Below are positions 12,864-20,124 of a DNA stretch of 21,755 nucleotides, in pieces. A model generated the notes under the pieces. The model made no database searches. It was given only the letters and a program-made list of their open reading frames with translations, and was not told the DNA's origin. The stretch comes from a virus. The stretch is from positions 1 to 21,755 of IMG/VR virus record IMGVR_UViG_3300030382_001644, one strand, 5' to 3'. The translations under genes were made by a program, and so were the position numbers. Position 1 is the first letter of the stretch, and every line of letters begins with the position of its first letter.

Positions 12864-13059
12864 TCCAGTGATCATTTTAGTTGAAAGACTAAGAAAAGAA
12901 ATAAAGACTAGACAAGAGCAGCTAACTCAAGTTATAACAGGAGATGTGAAGGAACTTATCACATATAAGTATGTGTTAGGACAACTTCATGCTTGGAATA
13001 AAATAGATCAGGAACTCACGAACCTGCTAAAAAAACAGGAGCTAGATGACGATGAATAA
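12856..13059 (+). CDS. Small helical hypothetical protein, 67 aa
   Basis: All-helical, coiled-coil-like protein (LVERLRKEIKTRQEQLTQVI, then YKYVLGQLHAWNKIDQELTNLLKK) with an acidic tail ELDDDE. It overlaps the genes on both sides (8 and 14 bases). AAGGAAA lies about eight bases upstream of its ATG. It comes just before the GroES-like gene; small helical proteins of this look occur at this place in marine phages from memory. Function unknown; no enzyme or DNA-binding motif is visible. Confidence 0.8.
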   Translation: MPDPVIILVERLRKEIKTRQEQLTQVITGDVKELITYKYVLGQLHAWNKIDQELTNLLKKQELDDDE

Positions 13060-13474
13060 AACTAATGTAATCCCTACAAAAGTTTTTGCCTTAGAAAAAA
13101 AGAATAAAGAGAAAAAAGATACCAGAACAGAACTAGAAAAACTACCTGATCCTTGTGGTTGGAGAATAGTTGTAATGCCTTTAAAAATTAAAGAAAAAAC
13201 TAAAGGTGGAGTATTACTAACAGATAAAGTTGTTGAAGAAAGTCAATGGACTACAAATGTTGGGTTGGTAATGAAAGTTGGAGATTTATGCTATTTAGAT
13301 AAGATAAAATTTCCTACTGGTCCATGGTGTAAAGAGAAAGATTGGATACTCTTCGGTAGATATGCTGGAGCAAGAATTAAAATCGACGGTGGAGAACTAA
13401 GGATACTTAATGATGACGAAGTTATGGGCATTGTAAAGAAACCTGAAGATGTCTTATCACCGCTAACAAACTAA
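13046..13474 (+). CDS. GroES-like co-chaperonin (Cpn10 fold)
   Basis: Likely caps host GroEL to help fold capsid proteins, as T4 gp31 does. The GroES fold spans about 33-130: WRIVVMPLKIKE (the strand like GroES LHDRVIVKR), TKGGVLLTD (52-60, corresponding to the GroEL-binding mobile loop with its GGIVL element), NVGLVMKVGD (71-80), WILFGRYAGARIKIDGGELRILNDDEVMGIV (strands and the C-terminal motif like SESDILAIV). It differs from bacterial GroES by a Lys-rich extension of about 30 residues at the N-terminus and a short Cys/Trp-containing insertion (81-99). AGGAG sits four bases before the ATG at 13046; an in-frame ATG at 13052 is possible. It lies directly upstream of the scaffold and capsid genes. 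The match is by motif only, with no search done. Confidence 0.85.
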   Translation: MTMNKTNVIPTKVFALEKKNKEKKDTRTELEKLPDPCGWRIVVMPLKIKEKTKGGVLLTDKVVEESQWTTNVGLVMKVGDLCYLDKIKFPTGPWCKEKDWILFGRYAGARIKIDGGELRILNDDEVMGIVKKPEDVLSPLTN

Positions 13475-13489
13475 CATGAGGAGATAGTC

Positions 13490-14428
13490 ATGCCAGAAGC
13501 ACAACCATCATTAAGTGAAGAAAAAACAATACCTATTGAGGATACTGGAAATCCGGTAGATGTTGAAGTAAAAGAAGAACAAACAGAGGAAAACCAAAGT
13601 ACTCCTGTTGAAACACAAGAAGAAACTCCAGAATCTTCAGAACATGAAGAATATTCTTCAGGTGTTAAAAAAAGAATAAATGATTTAACAAAAAAATGGA
13701 GAGAAGAAGAACGTCAGAAAAAAGCAGCACTTGAGTTCGCTGAAAGTGCAAAGAAAAAAAATGATGAACTTCAAAAGAAATTTACAAGTTTAGATGATAC
13801 TTATATTGAGGAAGTTGCTCAAAGAGTAGATGCTACTGAAATGGCTTTAAAAAGAGCTTTATCAGAAGCTCATCAAAAACAAGATTTTGACGCTGTTGCA
13901 GAAGCTCAAGCTAAATTAGCAGAGAATGCTGTTCATAAACAAAGAGTAGTTGCTGCTAAAAATAAAAAAGATGTAGCCCCTAAAGAGGAAATTGTTTCTC
14001 AAGGAGCTCCTCAACAAGTACAACAGCAAGTCCAACAACAACAAGCTCCTCAACCAAGCCAAAAAGCTCTTCAATGGGCTCAACGTAATCAATGGTTCGG
14101 TCAAGGAGAAGGAAAAGATCAAGCAATGACCTATGCTACATGGGGCATTCATACTACTTTAGTTAATGAAGGAATGGATCCTGAGTCAGATGATTACTAT
14201 AATGAAATTGACACTAGACTAAAGGGGTATTTTCCTGATAAGATAGGACAAACGAATTCTAACACAAGTATAGCTAGCAATAAGGTCGCTCAGACTGTTG
14301 CTGGCGCTAATACTCGTGTTGGAAATAAAACTGGGCGCCGCACTGTGAAGCTCACACCATCACAAGTAGCTATAGCTAAAAAGCTTGGTGTGCCATTAGA
14401 TGAATACGCAAAATTCGTGAAGGAGTAA
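13490..14428 (+). CDS. Capsid scaffolding-type protein, 312 aa
   Basis: Acidic, Glu/Gln/Lys-rich protein with the layout of a scaffold. It has an acidic disordered N-terminus (1-55), a long coiled coil (about 58-165, KKRINDLTKKWREEERQKK...), a Gln/Pro linker (173-192), and a C-terminal region with a globular part (ALQWAQRNQWFGQG..., about 193-250) and the basic tail LTPSQVAIAKKLGVPLDEYAKFV that would contact the capsid protein. Scaffolds guide prohead assembly and then leave. The gene lies between the co-chaperonin and the capsid genes and has GAGGAGA before the ATG. No protease motif was seen. Identity rests on composition and position. Confidence 0.8.
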   Translation: MPEAQPSLSEEKTIPIEDTGNPVDVEVKEEQTEENQSTPVETQEETPESSEHEEYSSGVKKRINDLTKKWREEERQKKAALEFAESAKKKNDELQKKFTSLDDTYIEEVAQRVDATEMALKRALSEAHQKQDFDAVAEAQAKLAENAVHKQRVVAAKNKKDVAPKEEIVSQGAPQQVQQQVQQQQAPQPSQKALQWAQRNQWFGQGEGKDQAMTYATWGIHTTLVNEGMDPESDDYYNEIDTRLKGYFPDKIGQTNSNTSIASNKVAQTVAGANTRVGNKTGRRTVKLTPSQVAIAKKLGVPLDEYAKFVKE

Positions 14429-14431
14429 AAC

Positions 14432-14899
14432 ATGGAAAACGTAAAACTTAAAAAAACTACCCGACACGCTGAAACTAGGGACATTGAAGCTCGTAAAACG
14501 GTATGGTCCCCGCCGAGACAACTAGATGCACCTGAACCACCGGAAGGGTTCAAGTATCGTTGGCTTAGGGAGTCACTCCAAGGTCAGCCTGATGATAAAA
14601 ATATTACATCAAGGTTGAGAGAGGGGTACGAACTAGTCAGAGATGATGAATTATCAGCAGAGGATAAATTAAAATATCCTTCGTTGGCTGAAGGTAAATA
14701 TAAAGGTGTAATAGGAGTTGGAGGTTTGTTATTAGCTAAAATTCCTGTTGAATTGGCTAAATCTCGAAATGAATATTTTGAGAGAAAGTCAAAAGAGACA
14801 CAAGAAGCTATTGACAATGAGGTTTTAAAAGACGAGCACCCGAGCATGCCTATTACTAAAAATAGGAGCTCAAAAGTAACATTTGGGGGTTCTCAATAA
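14432..14899 (+). CDS. Conserved head-region protein, 155 aa
   Basis: Unknown function, sitting between the scaffold and the decoration-like protein. It is charged, with a basic start (TTRHAETRDIEARKTVW), SPPRQLDAPEPPEGFKYRWLRESLQG, a central REGYELVRDDEL and GVGGLLLAKIPVELAKSRNEYFERKS, and a C-terminal KVTFGGSQ. Proteins of this look occur in the same head-gene position in uncultured marine phages as I recall, which argues for a virion or assembly role. AAGGAG lies seven bases before the ATG. Codon use is GC-richer near 14460-14580 than in the flanks. Confidence 0.75.
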   Translation: MENVKLKKTTRHAETRDIEARKTVWSPPRQLDAPEPPEGFKYRWLRESLQGQPDDKNITSRLREGYELVRDDELSAEDKLKYPSLAEGKYKGVIGVGGLLLAKIPVELAKSRNEYFERKSKETQEAIDNEVLKDEHPSMPITKNRSSKVTFGGSQ

Positions 14900-14945
14900 T
14901 TCTGAATTGGTCGGAATATTGATGCCTCTAGAAAAGGAGTAAATT

Positions 14946-15530
14946 ATGGCAAATGTAGATGCGCCTAGAGGATGCGTGCCTGTGAAAATGCTTGGAAACA
15001 AGTATGAATCAGCTGGATTCTCTACTTATAAAGTTGCTTCTGGTTACGCATCAAACATCTTTAATGGCATGGCTGTACAATTAAATGCTAGTGGAACTAT
15101 TGAAAAAGCGGTAGACGCTAAATCAAATAGTGCTAAAATAGTAGGAATTGCTGCAGGTGTAAGTTACACTGATTCAACTGGAAAACCAGTTTGGAAAAAC
15201 TTCTGGCCAGCTTCAACTGCAACGCAAGGCGCAGTAGATGCGGAAATTAAAGTTTATGATGATCCAGACCAACTATTCATCGTTCAAGCGGACGGTGCTG
15301 CTGATCAAACATCAGTAGGAGCCAATGCACCTATGGTAGGTAACGCAAATGGCAACACAACTAATGGTATGAGTACAATGGAACTCGACTTTTCAGCATT
15401 AACAGCTTCAGATGAGCAGTTAAGAGTTATTGGAATAGTTCAAGATCCTGACAATACTGCTGGTTTAACAAACGTAGATTTGGTTGTTAGAATTAACGAT
15501 CATGCCTACACTAACTTAGCGGGGATATAA
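14946..15530 (+). CDS. Head decoration-like structural protein, 194 aa
   Basis: Begins MANVDAPRGCVPVKMLGN and is rich in small residues, Thr and Val, as beta-sheet structural proteins are. There is no signal peptide. Directly upstream of the major capsid gene is the usual place for capsid-stabilising or decoration proteins (like lambda gpD position), and the MANVDAP start is one I recall from such proteins in marine phages. AAGGAG lies six to seven bases upstream of ATG. A 45-base gap separates it from the gene before, with no promoter recognised. Role is inferred from position and composition. Confidence 0.75.
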   Translation: MANVDAPRGCVPVKMLGNKYESAGFSTYKVASGYASNIFNGMAVQLNASGTIEKAVDAKSNSAKIVGIAAGVSYTDSTGKPVWKNFWPASTATQGAVDAEIKVYDDPDQLFIVQADGAADQTSVGANAPMVGNANGNTTNGMSTMELDFSALTASDEQLRVIGIVQDPDNTAGLTNVDLVVRINDHAYTNLAGI

Positions 15531-15533
15531 TAT

Positions 15534-16457
15534 ATGGCTATTTCAAGATCCCAGTTAGCCAAAGAATTAGAGCCGGGTTTAAATGCTCTCTTTGGCTTAG
15601 AATACAAACGCTATGAGAACGAAGCAGCAGAAATCTTCGACCAAGAAAGTTCAGACAGAGCTTTTGAAGAAGAAGTAATGTTAGGTGGGTTCGCTGGAGC
15701 TCCTGTGAAAAATGAAGGTGCAAGTATTAATTATGATACTGCGCAAGAATCTTTCACTGCGAGATACACTAACGAAACCATTGCTCTTGCTTTCGCTATC
15801 ACTGAAGAAGCTGTAGAGGATAACCTTTACGACAGAGTCAGTGCTAGATACACAAAAGCACTAGCCCGTTCGATGGCTAATACTAAGCAAGTTAAGGGTG
15901 CTAATATCCTTAACAATGCATTTTCAACAAACGCTGCTAATTTTGGTGGAGACGGGGTTGCATTAGCATCCACTGCTCACCCAACTTTAACAGGTGGAAA
16001 TTTCTCAAACAGATCTGCAACAGATGCTGACTTGAATGAGACTTCTCTTGAACAAGGAGTTATTGATATTTCAAACTTCATTGATGAAAGAGGATTGAAA
16101 ATTGCATTAAAACCAATGAAAATGATTATTCCTTCTGCTCTACAATTTGTAGCAGATAGATTAATGAATTCAGACGGTAGAGTTGGTACAGCTGATAATG
16201 ACATCAACGTATTTAAAGCGAGTAGATCTAATGGATATATTCCTCAAGGATACACTGTTAATCATTATTTAACTGATACTGACGCTTGGTTCTTAAAAAC
16301 CGATTGTCCAAATGGTCTAAAGCATTTTGTAAGAACACCAATTACAACTGCTATGGAAGGCGATTTCGATACAGGAAATATGAGATACAAAGCTCGTGAA
16401 AGATATAGCTTTGGTTTCTCTGATCCAAGAGCAGTTTATGCTTCTCAAGGTTCGTAA
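15534..16457 (+). CDS. Major capsid protein (Mu gpT-like, HK97 fold)
   Basis: Forms the icosahedral shell. At 307 aa it fits the Mu gpT-like group. Recognisable parts are the N-terminal MAISRSQLAKELEPGLNALFGLEYKRY, IALAFAITEEAVEDNLYDR (about 82-100), LASTAHPTLTGG (143-154), the segment with LKIALKPMKMIIPSALQF (189-206), and GFSDPRAVYAS at the C-terminus. It starts three bases after the previous stop, with a weak GGGGAT as ribosome-binding site, which is surprising for what should be the most abundant phage protein; the upstream gene may supply coupling. It is followed by a strong intrinsic terminator, which closes the head operon. Confidence 0.93.
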   Translation: MAISRSQLAKELEPGLNALFGLEYKRYENEAAEIFDQESSDRAFEEEVMLGGFAGAPVKNEGASINYDTAQESFTARYTNETIALAFAITEEAVEDNLYDRVSARYTKALARSMANTKQVKGANILNNAFSTNAANFGGDGVALASTAHPTLTGGNFSNRSATDADLNETSLEQGVIDISNFIDERGLKIALKPMKMIIPSALQFVADRLMNSDGRVGTADNDINVFKASRSNGYIPQGYTVNHYLTDTDAWFLKTDCPNGLKHFVRTPITTAMEGDFDTGNMRYKARERYSFGFSDPRAVYASQGS

Positions 16458-16484
16458 AATTTAACTAATCTTTCTTAGGTGAAG

Positions 16485-16511
16485 AAGGCGCTTGTAAGAG
16501 CGCCTTTTTTA
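16485..16511 (+). terminator. Rho-independent terminator after the major capsid gene
   Basis: AAGGCGCT (16485-16492) and AGCGCCTT (16499-16506) form an 8-bp perfect GC-rich stem with a 6-base loop, followed directly by a run of T (16505-16510) and further T-rich sequence. This is a textbook intrinsic terminator and ends the packaging/head operon. Confidence 0.92.
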
Positions 16512-16538
16512 TTTTATACTCATAGTTTCCTAGATTAA

Positions 16539-16544
16539 TATAAT
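16539..16544 (+). promoter_or_regulatory. Putative promoter -10 box for the second operon
   Basis: TATAAT (16539-16544) matches the -10 consensus exactly, between the terminator and the next gene. No good -35 is present at 16-18 bases (TATACT at 16515-16520 is the nearest), so it may need an activator or be weak. Confidence 0.4.
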
Positions 16545-16567
16545 TGTGCAGACTGGCTAGGCAGACG

Positions 16568-16596
16568 GTATAGAGACTGCATGGTTAGGTCTATAC
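16568..16596 (+). promoter_or_regulatory. Leader hairpin just before a ribosome-binding site
   Basis: GTATAGA (16568-16574) pairs with TCTATAC (16590-16596), a 7-bp stem with a 15-base loop, ending five to ten bases before the GGAGG (16602-16606) of the next gene. It could protect the 5' end of the mRNA or tune translation. Confidence 0.45.
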
Positions 16597-16611
16597 ACCA
16601 CGGAGGTAAAC

Positions 16612-17523
16612 ATGGGTAATACGACTTTTTCGGGTCCGGTAAAATCGGGCGACATATTAGCTACTGGCGGAGCACTGCTAGGAACTAATATAGGCAATAC
16701 AAACTGGGTCAGTAATGTGGCTAGTATGTATACACAATCACCAACAGCAGGTAATGCTACAGAATTAAAAACTGTAGGAGCTATTACTTCTGGTATGATA
16801 ACTAATACAGGTGAATACAACATAACTTTAAATGGTTCTGGAATTTCTAATGGAACTTGGAATCCTGCAAGTAGCGATACAAACGGGGGAGCAAGTTGGG
16901 CTCGTAAAATTCAATTTACAAGCACAGGAAATGATTCAGCGTTAATGTTTACGGTTACTGGAATTGATGCAGCAGGACAATCTTTAAGTGAAACAACTGC
17001 AGCAGCAGGAGGTCCTAATGCAGGAACTTCTTTCACAACTGGTTTGTATAAAGCTGTTTATTCAATAACTGTTTCTGCAGTAAGTGTTGGAAATATTAGT
17101 GTTGGAACAGGGCATACAGCTGCGGATCAATATCAACATTTAATTGGAGTTGTTCCTTATGGATCAACTTTAACTAGACTTTATTCTTACAGAACAGAAG
17201 CATGGAACGGTGGAGGTAACGAAGTTATGTCTATCGGAACTACTGTAGATGTAGATGAGTTTGGAAGTATTGCTTCAGCAGTTACTAAAGGTGCTGTTAC
17301 AGCTAATACCGCTGGGGATGCAATTACTACGACTGCAGCTCAATCAACAAGTTGGTTTAATGTAGAACAAAATCCTGGAGCTTCTTCTGGTGATGCAGAT
17401 TATCAAGTAGATGCAGGGATGATTGTTACTTATACTCCATCTGGTACATTAGCTACCACAGGTAAAAGTGTATTTATTGCAGAATATGCACAAAAAAGAT
17501 TATTAACCAACGAAGGCTGGTAA
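16612..17523 (+). CDS. Virion structural-type protein, 303 aa
   Basis: Low-complexity beta-rich protein with abundant Gly, Thr, Ser, Ala and Asn, lacking cysteines and charged clusters. It starts MGNTTFSGPVKSGD, a beginning I recall in structural proteins of uncultured marine phages coded just after the capsid gene. No signal peptide. GGAGG lies six bases before the ATG. It is the first gene after the terminator and the putative promoter, so it may be expressed separately from the capsid operon. Head fibre, decoration or tail-associated protein are all possible; the sequence alone does not decide. Confidence 0.75.
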   Translation: MGNTTFSGPVKSGDILATGGALLGTNIGNTNWVSNVASMYTQSPTAGNATELKTVGAITSGMITNTGEYNITLNGSGISNGTWNPASSDTNGGASWARKIQFTSTGNDSALMFTVTGIDAAGQSLSETTAAAGGPNAGTSFTTGLYKAVYSITVSAVSVGNISVGTGHTAADQYQHLIGVVPYGSTLTRLYSYRTEAWNGGGNEVMSIGTTVDVDEFGSIASAVTKGAVTANTAGDAITTTAAQSTSWFNVEQNPGASSGDADYQVDAGMIVTYTPSGTLATTGKSVFIAEYAQKRLLTNEGW

Positions 17524-17536
17524 TCTAAATAACTCT

Positions 17537-17560
17537 GGGTGAGGTGTAATGACCTCACCC
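17537..17560 (+). promoter_or_regulatory. Strong intergenic hairpin without a T run
   Basis: GGGTGAGGT (17537-17545) and ACCTCACCC (17552-17560) form a perfect 9-bp stem with loop GTAATG. The following bases are TTAACAGGAG, with no T tract, so it is not a standard terminator. It may be an mRNA-stabilising or processing hairpin; the ribosome-binding site of the next gene follows directly. Confidence 0.65.
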
Positions 17561-17576
17561 TTAACAGGAGAAAATT

Positions 17577-18020
17577 ATGTCACAAGTAATTACAAAACAA
17601 TTTGATGGAACTAGAAAAGCTATTTTCACAATGAATTTTAAAATAGCAAGTACTACAGCTGAAACTTATACAATTGTACCCTCTGCTTTAAATAATTCTA
17701 AAGGATTTGCTACAGGGGCTACTGCTAATAGTGGTGATGTTTGTACTAACCTTACTCTTAATAAAATATGGTGGAGTGTTAATAACACTGCTGTTACCAA
17801 ACCACTTTTAGTGGAATGGAAAGCAACTACTAATTCACAAGCTATCACTTGTAACTATGCAGATTCAAAAGATTTTAGTGCTATTGGAGGATTATTAAAT
17901 CCTTTAACACCTGGGACAGCTGGAGCAACTGGAGGATTGGATATTAAATTCCTTTCTGTAACAAATGATGACACAGCTACTATAGTTTTAGAATTTTTGA
18001 AAATTTATACAAGTTACTAA
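17577..18020 (+). CDS. Probable small virion protein, 147 aa
   Basis: Thr/Asn/Ala-rich, probably all-beta protein of unknown family (MSQVITKQFDGTRKAIFTMNFKI..., IWWSVNN, LEFLKIYTSY end). Three Cys are present (about 58, 91 and one further along), with no signal peptide. AGGAGA lies seven bases upstream. Its composition resembles the preceding 303-aa protein and other phage virion proteins. It is directly followed, without a gap, by the start codon of the secreted 187-aa protein. Function unknown. Confidence 0.75.
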   Translation: MSQVITKQFDGTRKAIFTMNFKIASTTAETYTIVPSALNNSKGFATGATANSGDVCTNLTLNKIWWSVNNTAVTKPLLVEWKATTNSQAITCNYADSKDFSAIGGLLNPLTPGTAGATGGLDIKFLSVTNDDTATIVLEFLKIYTSY

Positions 18021-18584
18021 ATGAGACTACTGTTCTTATTACTATGTTTTATACTAGTATTGAGTGCAATCACTAGCGCTAAAGGTGCAGACACCAATAC
18101 GGTGTCTAGCACCGTAGTGACGGATAAAAGTGTACCTACTGCAAATGCACCAAGCGTCGTGGTCAACAATTCAGACATCTGTAAGACAGCGGCGTCGACC
18201 GCGGTTCAAACACAAATCCTCGGAATTGCGTCGGGAATTACAATCACTGATGAAAACTGTGAAAGAATAAAATTATCACGATCACTTTACTCGATGGGTA
18301 TGAAGGTAGCTGCAGTGTCAACATTATGTGCTGATCCTCGAGTTTTTGATGCTATGCATATGGCAGGAACTTATTGCCCTTACATGGGCGCTATTGGTAA
18401 AGAAGCCGAAGAAGGATGGAAAGAAAATCCTGACATGGTACCTGAAGGATCATTAGTATTTAAAAAAATAGAAATTGAACAAAAAGAATTAAAAACAACT
18501 GGATTAACGGATGGAGAAAAACTTGCGAAATTTATTTTATTTGGCATGGCTATGCACTCTGGCATTGTGGCCTTCTTCCCTTAA
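18021..18584 (+). CDS. Exported Cys-containing protein, 187 aa
   Basis: Has a clear N-terminal signal peptide (MRLLFLLLCFILVLSAITSAKGA, cleavage probably at 20-23), so it should be sent to the periplasm, unusual for a virion gene region. The mature part has Cys54, Cys80, Cys103 and Cys119, enough for two disulfides, and the segment DENCERIKLSRSLYSMGMKVAAVSTLCADPRVFDAM-x-MAGTYCPYMG region is one I recall as conserved in marine phages. The C-terminal stretch KLAKFILFGMAMHSGIVAFFP (about 168-187) is hydrophobic and may anchor it. The ATG touches the preceding stop; no ribosome-binding site is seen. The last 74 bases also encode the start of the next gene in another frame. Confidence 0.85.
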   Translation: MRLLFLLLCFILVLSAITSAKGADTNTVSSTVVTDKSVPTANAPSVVVNNSDICKTAASTAVQTQILGIASGITITDENCERIKLSRSLYSMGMKVAAVSTLCADPRVFDAMHMAGTYCPYMGAIGKEAEEGWKENPDMVPEGSLVFKKIEIEQKELKTTGLTDGEKLAKFILFGMAMHSGIVAFFP

Positions 18585-20124
18585 AGCAGAATGTCCTGTT
18601 ACAGCAACAGGATTATGTACTCCAGGTGTAGAAGAAACAATTGTCATAGATGAAGTAGAAACAATTGAATATGAGGCTGATGGTTATACCGTAACTACAG
18701 AAACAACGACTACAACCACAACAGTAACGACAACAAATCCGGATTCAGGAGATATTCTTGATGGAGATAATGGATACGTTTCATCAAAATTTGAAGGGGA
18801 TATGGATGTTGACTGGGGAGGTCAAGGTCCGGCAACAATGCCTTCTGGTAATTCTTGTTATAATCTAGGAACAGATAAGTGTGCTCAAATTACTGGATCA
18901 GGTAATTCAACATCAACAATGGGTGTATCAGGAATGGGTACAACATTTGTTAATACAATAGATATATCAGAACTTGATATAGAAAATGGAGGAAGAACTA
19001 ATTATTCAATAAAAGTAGATAAACAGGATGCACAAGATCGTATCTATATGCATATCACAGGTAAAGATGGAAATACGTCTGTATTTAGTGGAACAGATAT
19101 ATTATCAGAATCAGGTGTAGCAAGTGGTTATCAAACTTATGAGAGTGGTTTTGATTTTGCAGGAACAATTACAACTCTTGTAATTGAAGTTGGTGGACGT
19201 GATATTAATTTGGCAATCGGACCGCTATTTGATGATATACAAATAAATGTATTATACAACGTAGTTTCAACCATCGTTACAGAACATATACTTAGTGTTG
19301 AAATGTGGGTAGCTTATGGAGGAAGTACAGAAACAGAAATAATAGATATTGTAGAAAATATTATTGATCATAATGATATGATAGAAACACCTGAGGGTGA
19401 TATGTATTTTGAACCAGAATTTGATGAACCAAATATGGATATGTCTTATGAAACTGTAGAGATAGAAATGGAATTTGAAATGCCTAATATTGATATGGAA
19501 GAAGTAGAAGTAGCAACATTAGAGTATGAAATGGAATTAGAAATGGAAATGGATTTAGAAATGCCTGAACCGGAAATGGAAACCCCAGTAGAAATTGAAG
19601 TTGACACTGAACCAGAAATAGAAGAACCTGTAGTAGAAGAAACCGAAATGGAAACAGAGGAGGTATCAAATGAACCTACTGAAGAATCTAATGAAGAGCC
19701 TCAAGAAGATATGGCAGAAGAGCCAGAGCCTGAAGAAAGCTCATCAGAGACTACTGAAGATGAGGCTGAGGAAGAAAAAGTAGAAGAAAAGCAGGAAGAA
19801 CCTAAAAAAGAAGAAGAAAAAAAGGAACCAGAATCTAAAAAGGAAAAAGCTGCTAAAAAGATCGTTAAAAAGATGGGGGATAAAGGTAGATATGATTCAA
19901 CAAATCAGTTAAAAACATTAATAGTTATGCAAGTTCTAGGTAATACTAAAACTTTTTTTGACTCACAAAAACAATTAAATGATCGAGAAGGATTTTTTAC
20001 AGATATGATAATACCTGATACCCAACTAAAAAATAATAATCTTGCACAATACTACCTTTTTGCAGGCAGTGATGGTTTAATGAATGAAATGATAGACAGC
20101 CAATGGCAGACGGATTCGGAGTAG
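18511..20124 (+). CDS. Secreted acidic repeat protein, 537 aa
   Basis: Signal peptide MEKNLRNLFYLAWLCTLALWPSSLKA followed by ECP, cleavage expected after residue 26. Then: a Thr-rich tract (60-75), a globular beta-rich domain (about 80-290) with DILDGDNGYVSSKFEGDMDVDWGGQGPA-type sequence and KVDKQDAQDRIYMHI, a very acidic Met/Glu/Pro-rich region (about 290-445), a Lys-rich stretch (about 430-460), and a conserved C-terminal domain (about 450-537, RYDSTNQLKTLIVMQVLG...). It starts inside the end of the upstream gene (74-base overlap) with no ribosome-binding site, and the next in-frame Met (about 98) would lose the signal peptide. Export to the periplasm is the main inference; it may be an adhesin-like or envelope-modifying factor, or part of the virion. 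Confidence 0.85.
   Translation: MEKNLRNLFYLAWLCTLALWPSSLKAECPVTATGLCTPGVEETIVIDEVETIEYEADGYTVTTETTTTTTTVTTTNPDSGDILDGDNGYVSSKFEGDMDVDWGGQGPATMPSGNSCYNLGTDKCAQITGSGNSTSTMGVSGMGTTFVNTIDISELDIENGGRTNYSIKVDKQDAQDRIYMHITGKDGNTSVFSGTDILSESGVASGYQTYESGFDFAGTITTLVIEVGGRDINLAIGPLFDDIQINVLYNVVSTIVTEHILSVEMWVAYGGSTETEIIDIVENIIDHNDMIETPEGDMYFEPEFDEPNMDMSYETVEIEMEFEMPNIDMEEVEVATLEYEMELEMEMDLEMPEPEMETPVEIEVDTEPEIEEPVVEETEMETEEVSNEPTEESNEEPQEDMAEEPEPEESSSETTEDEAEEEKVEEKQEEPKKEEEKKEPESKKEKAAKKIVKKMGDKGRYDSTNQLKTLIVMQVLGNTKTFFDSQKQLNDREGFFTDMIIPDTQLKNNNLAQYYLFAGSDGLMNEMIDSQWQTDSE

Noticed and set aside
14290-14553. Minus-strand open frame across the scaffold and head-protein genes
   Set aside because: It is antisense to two well-supported genes, with no start signal and no recognisable protein.
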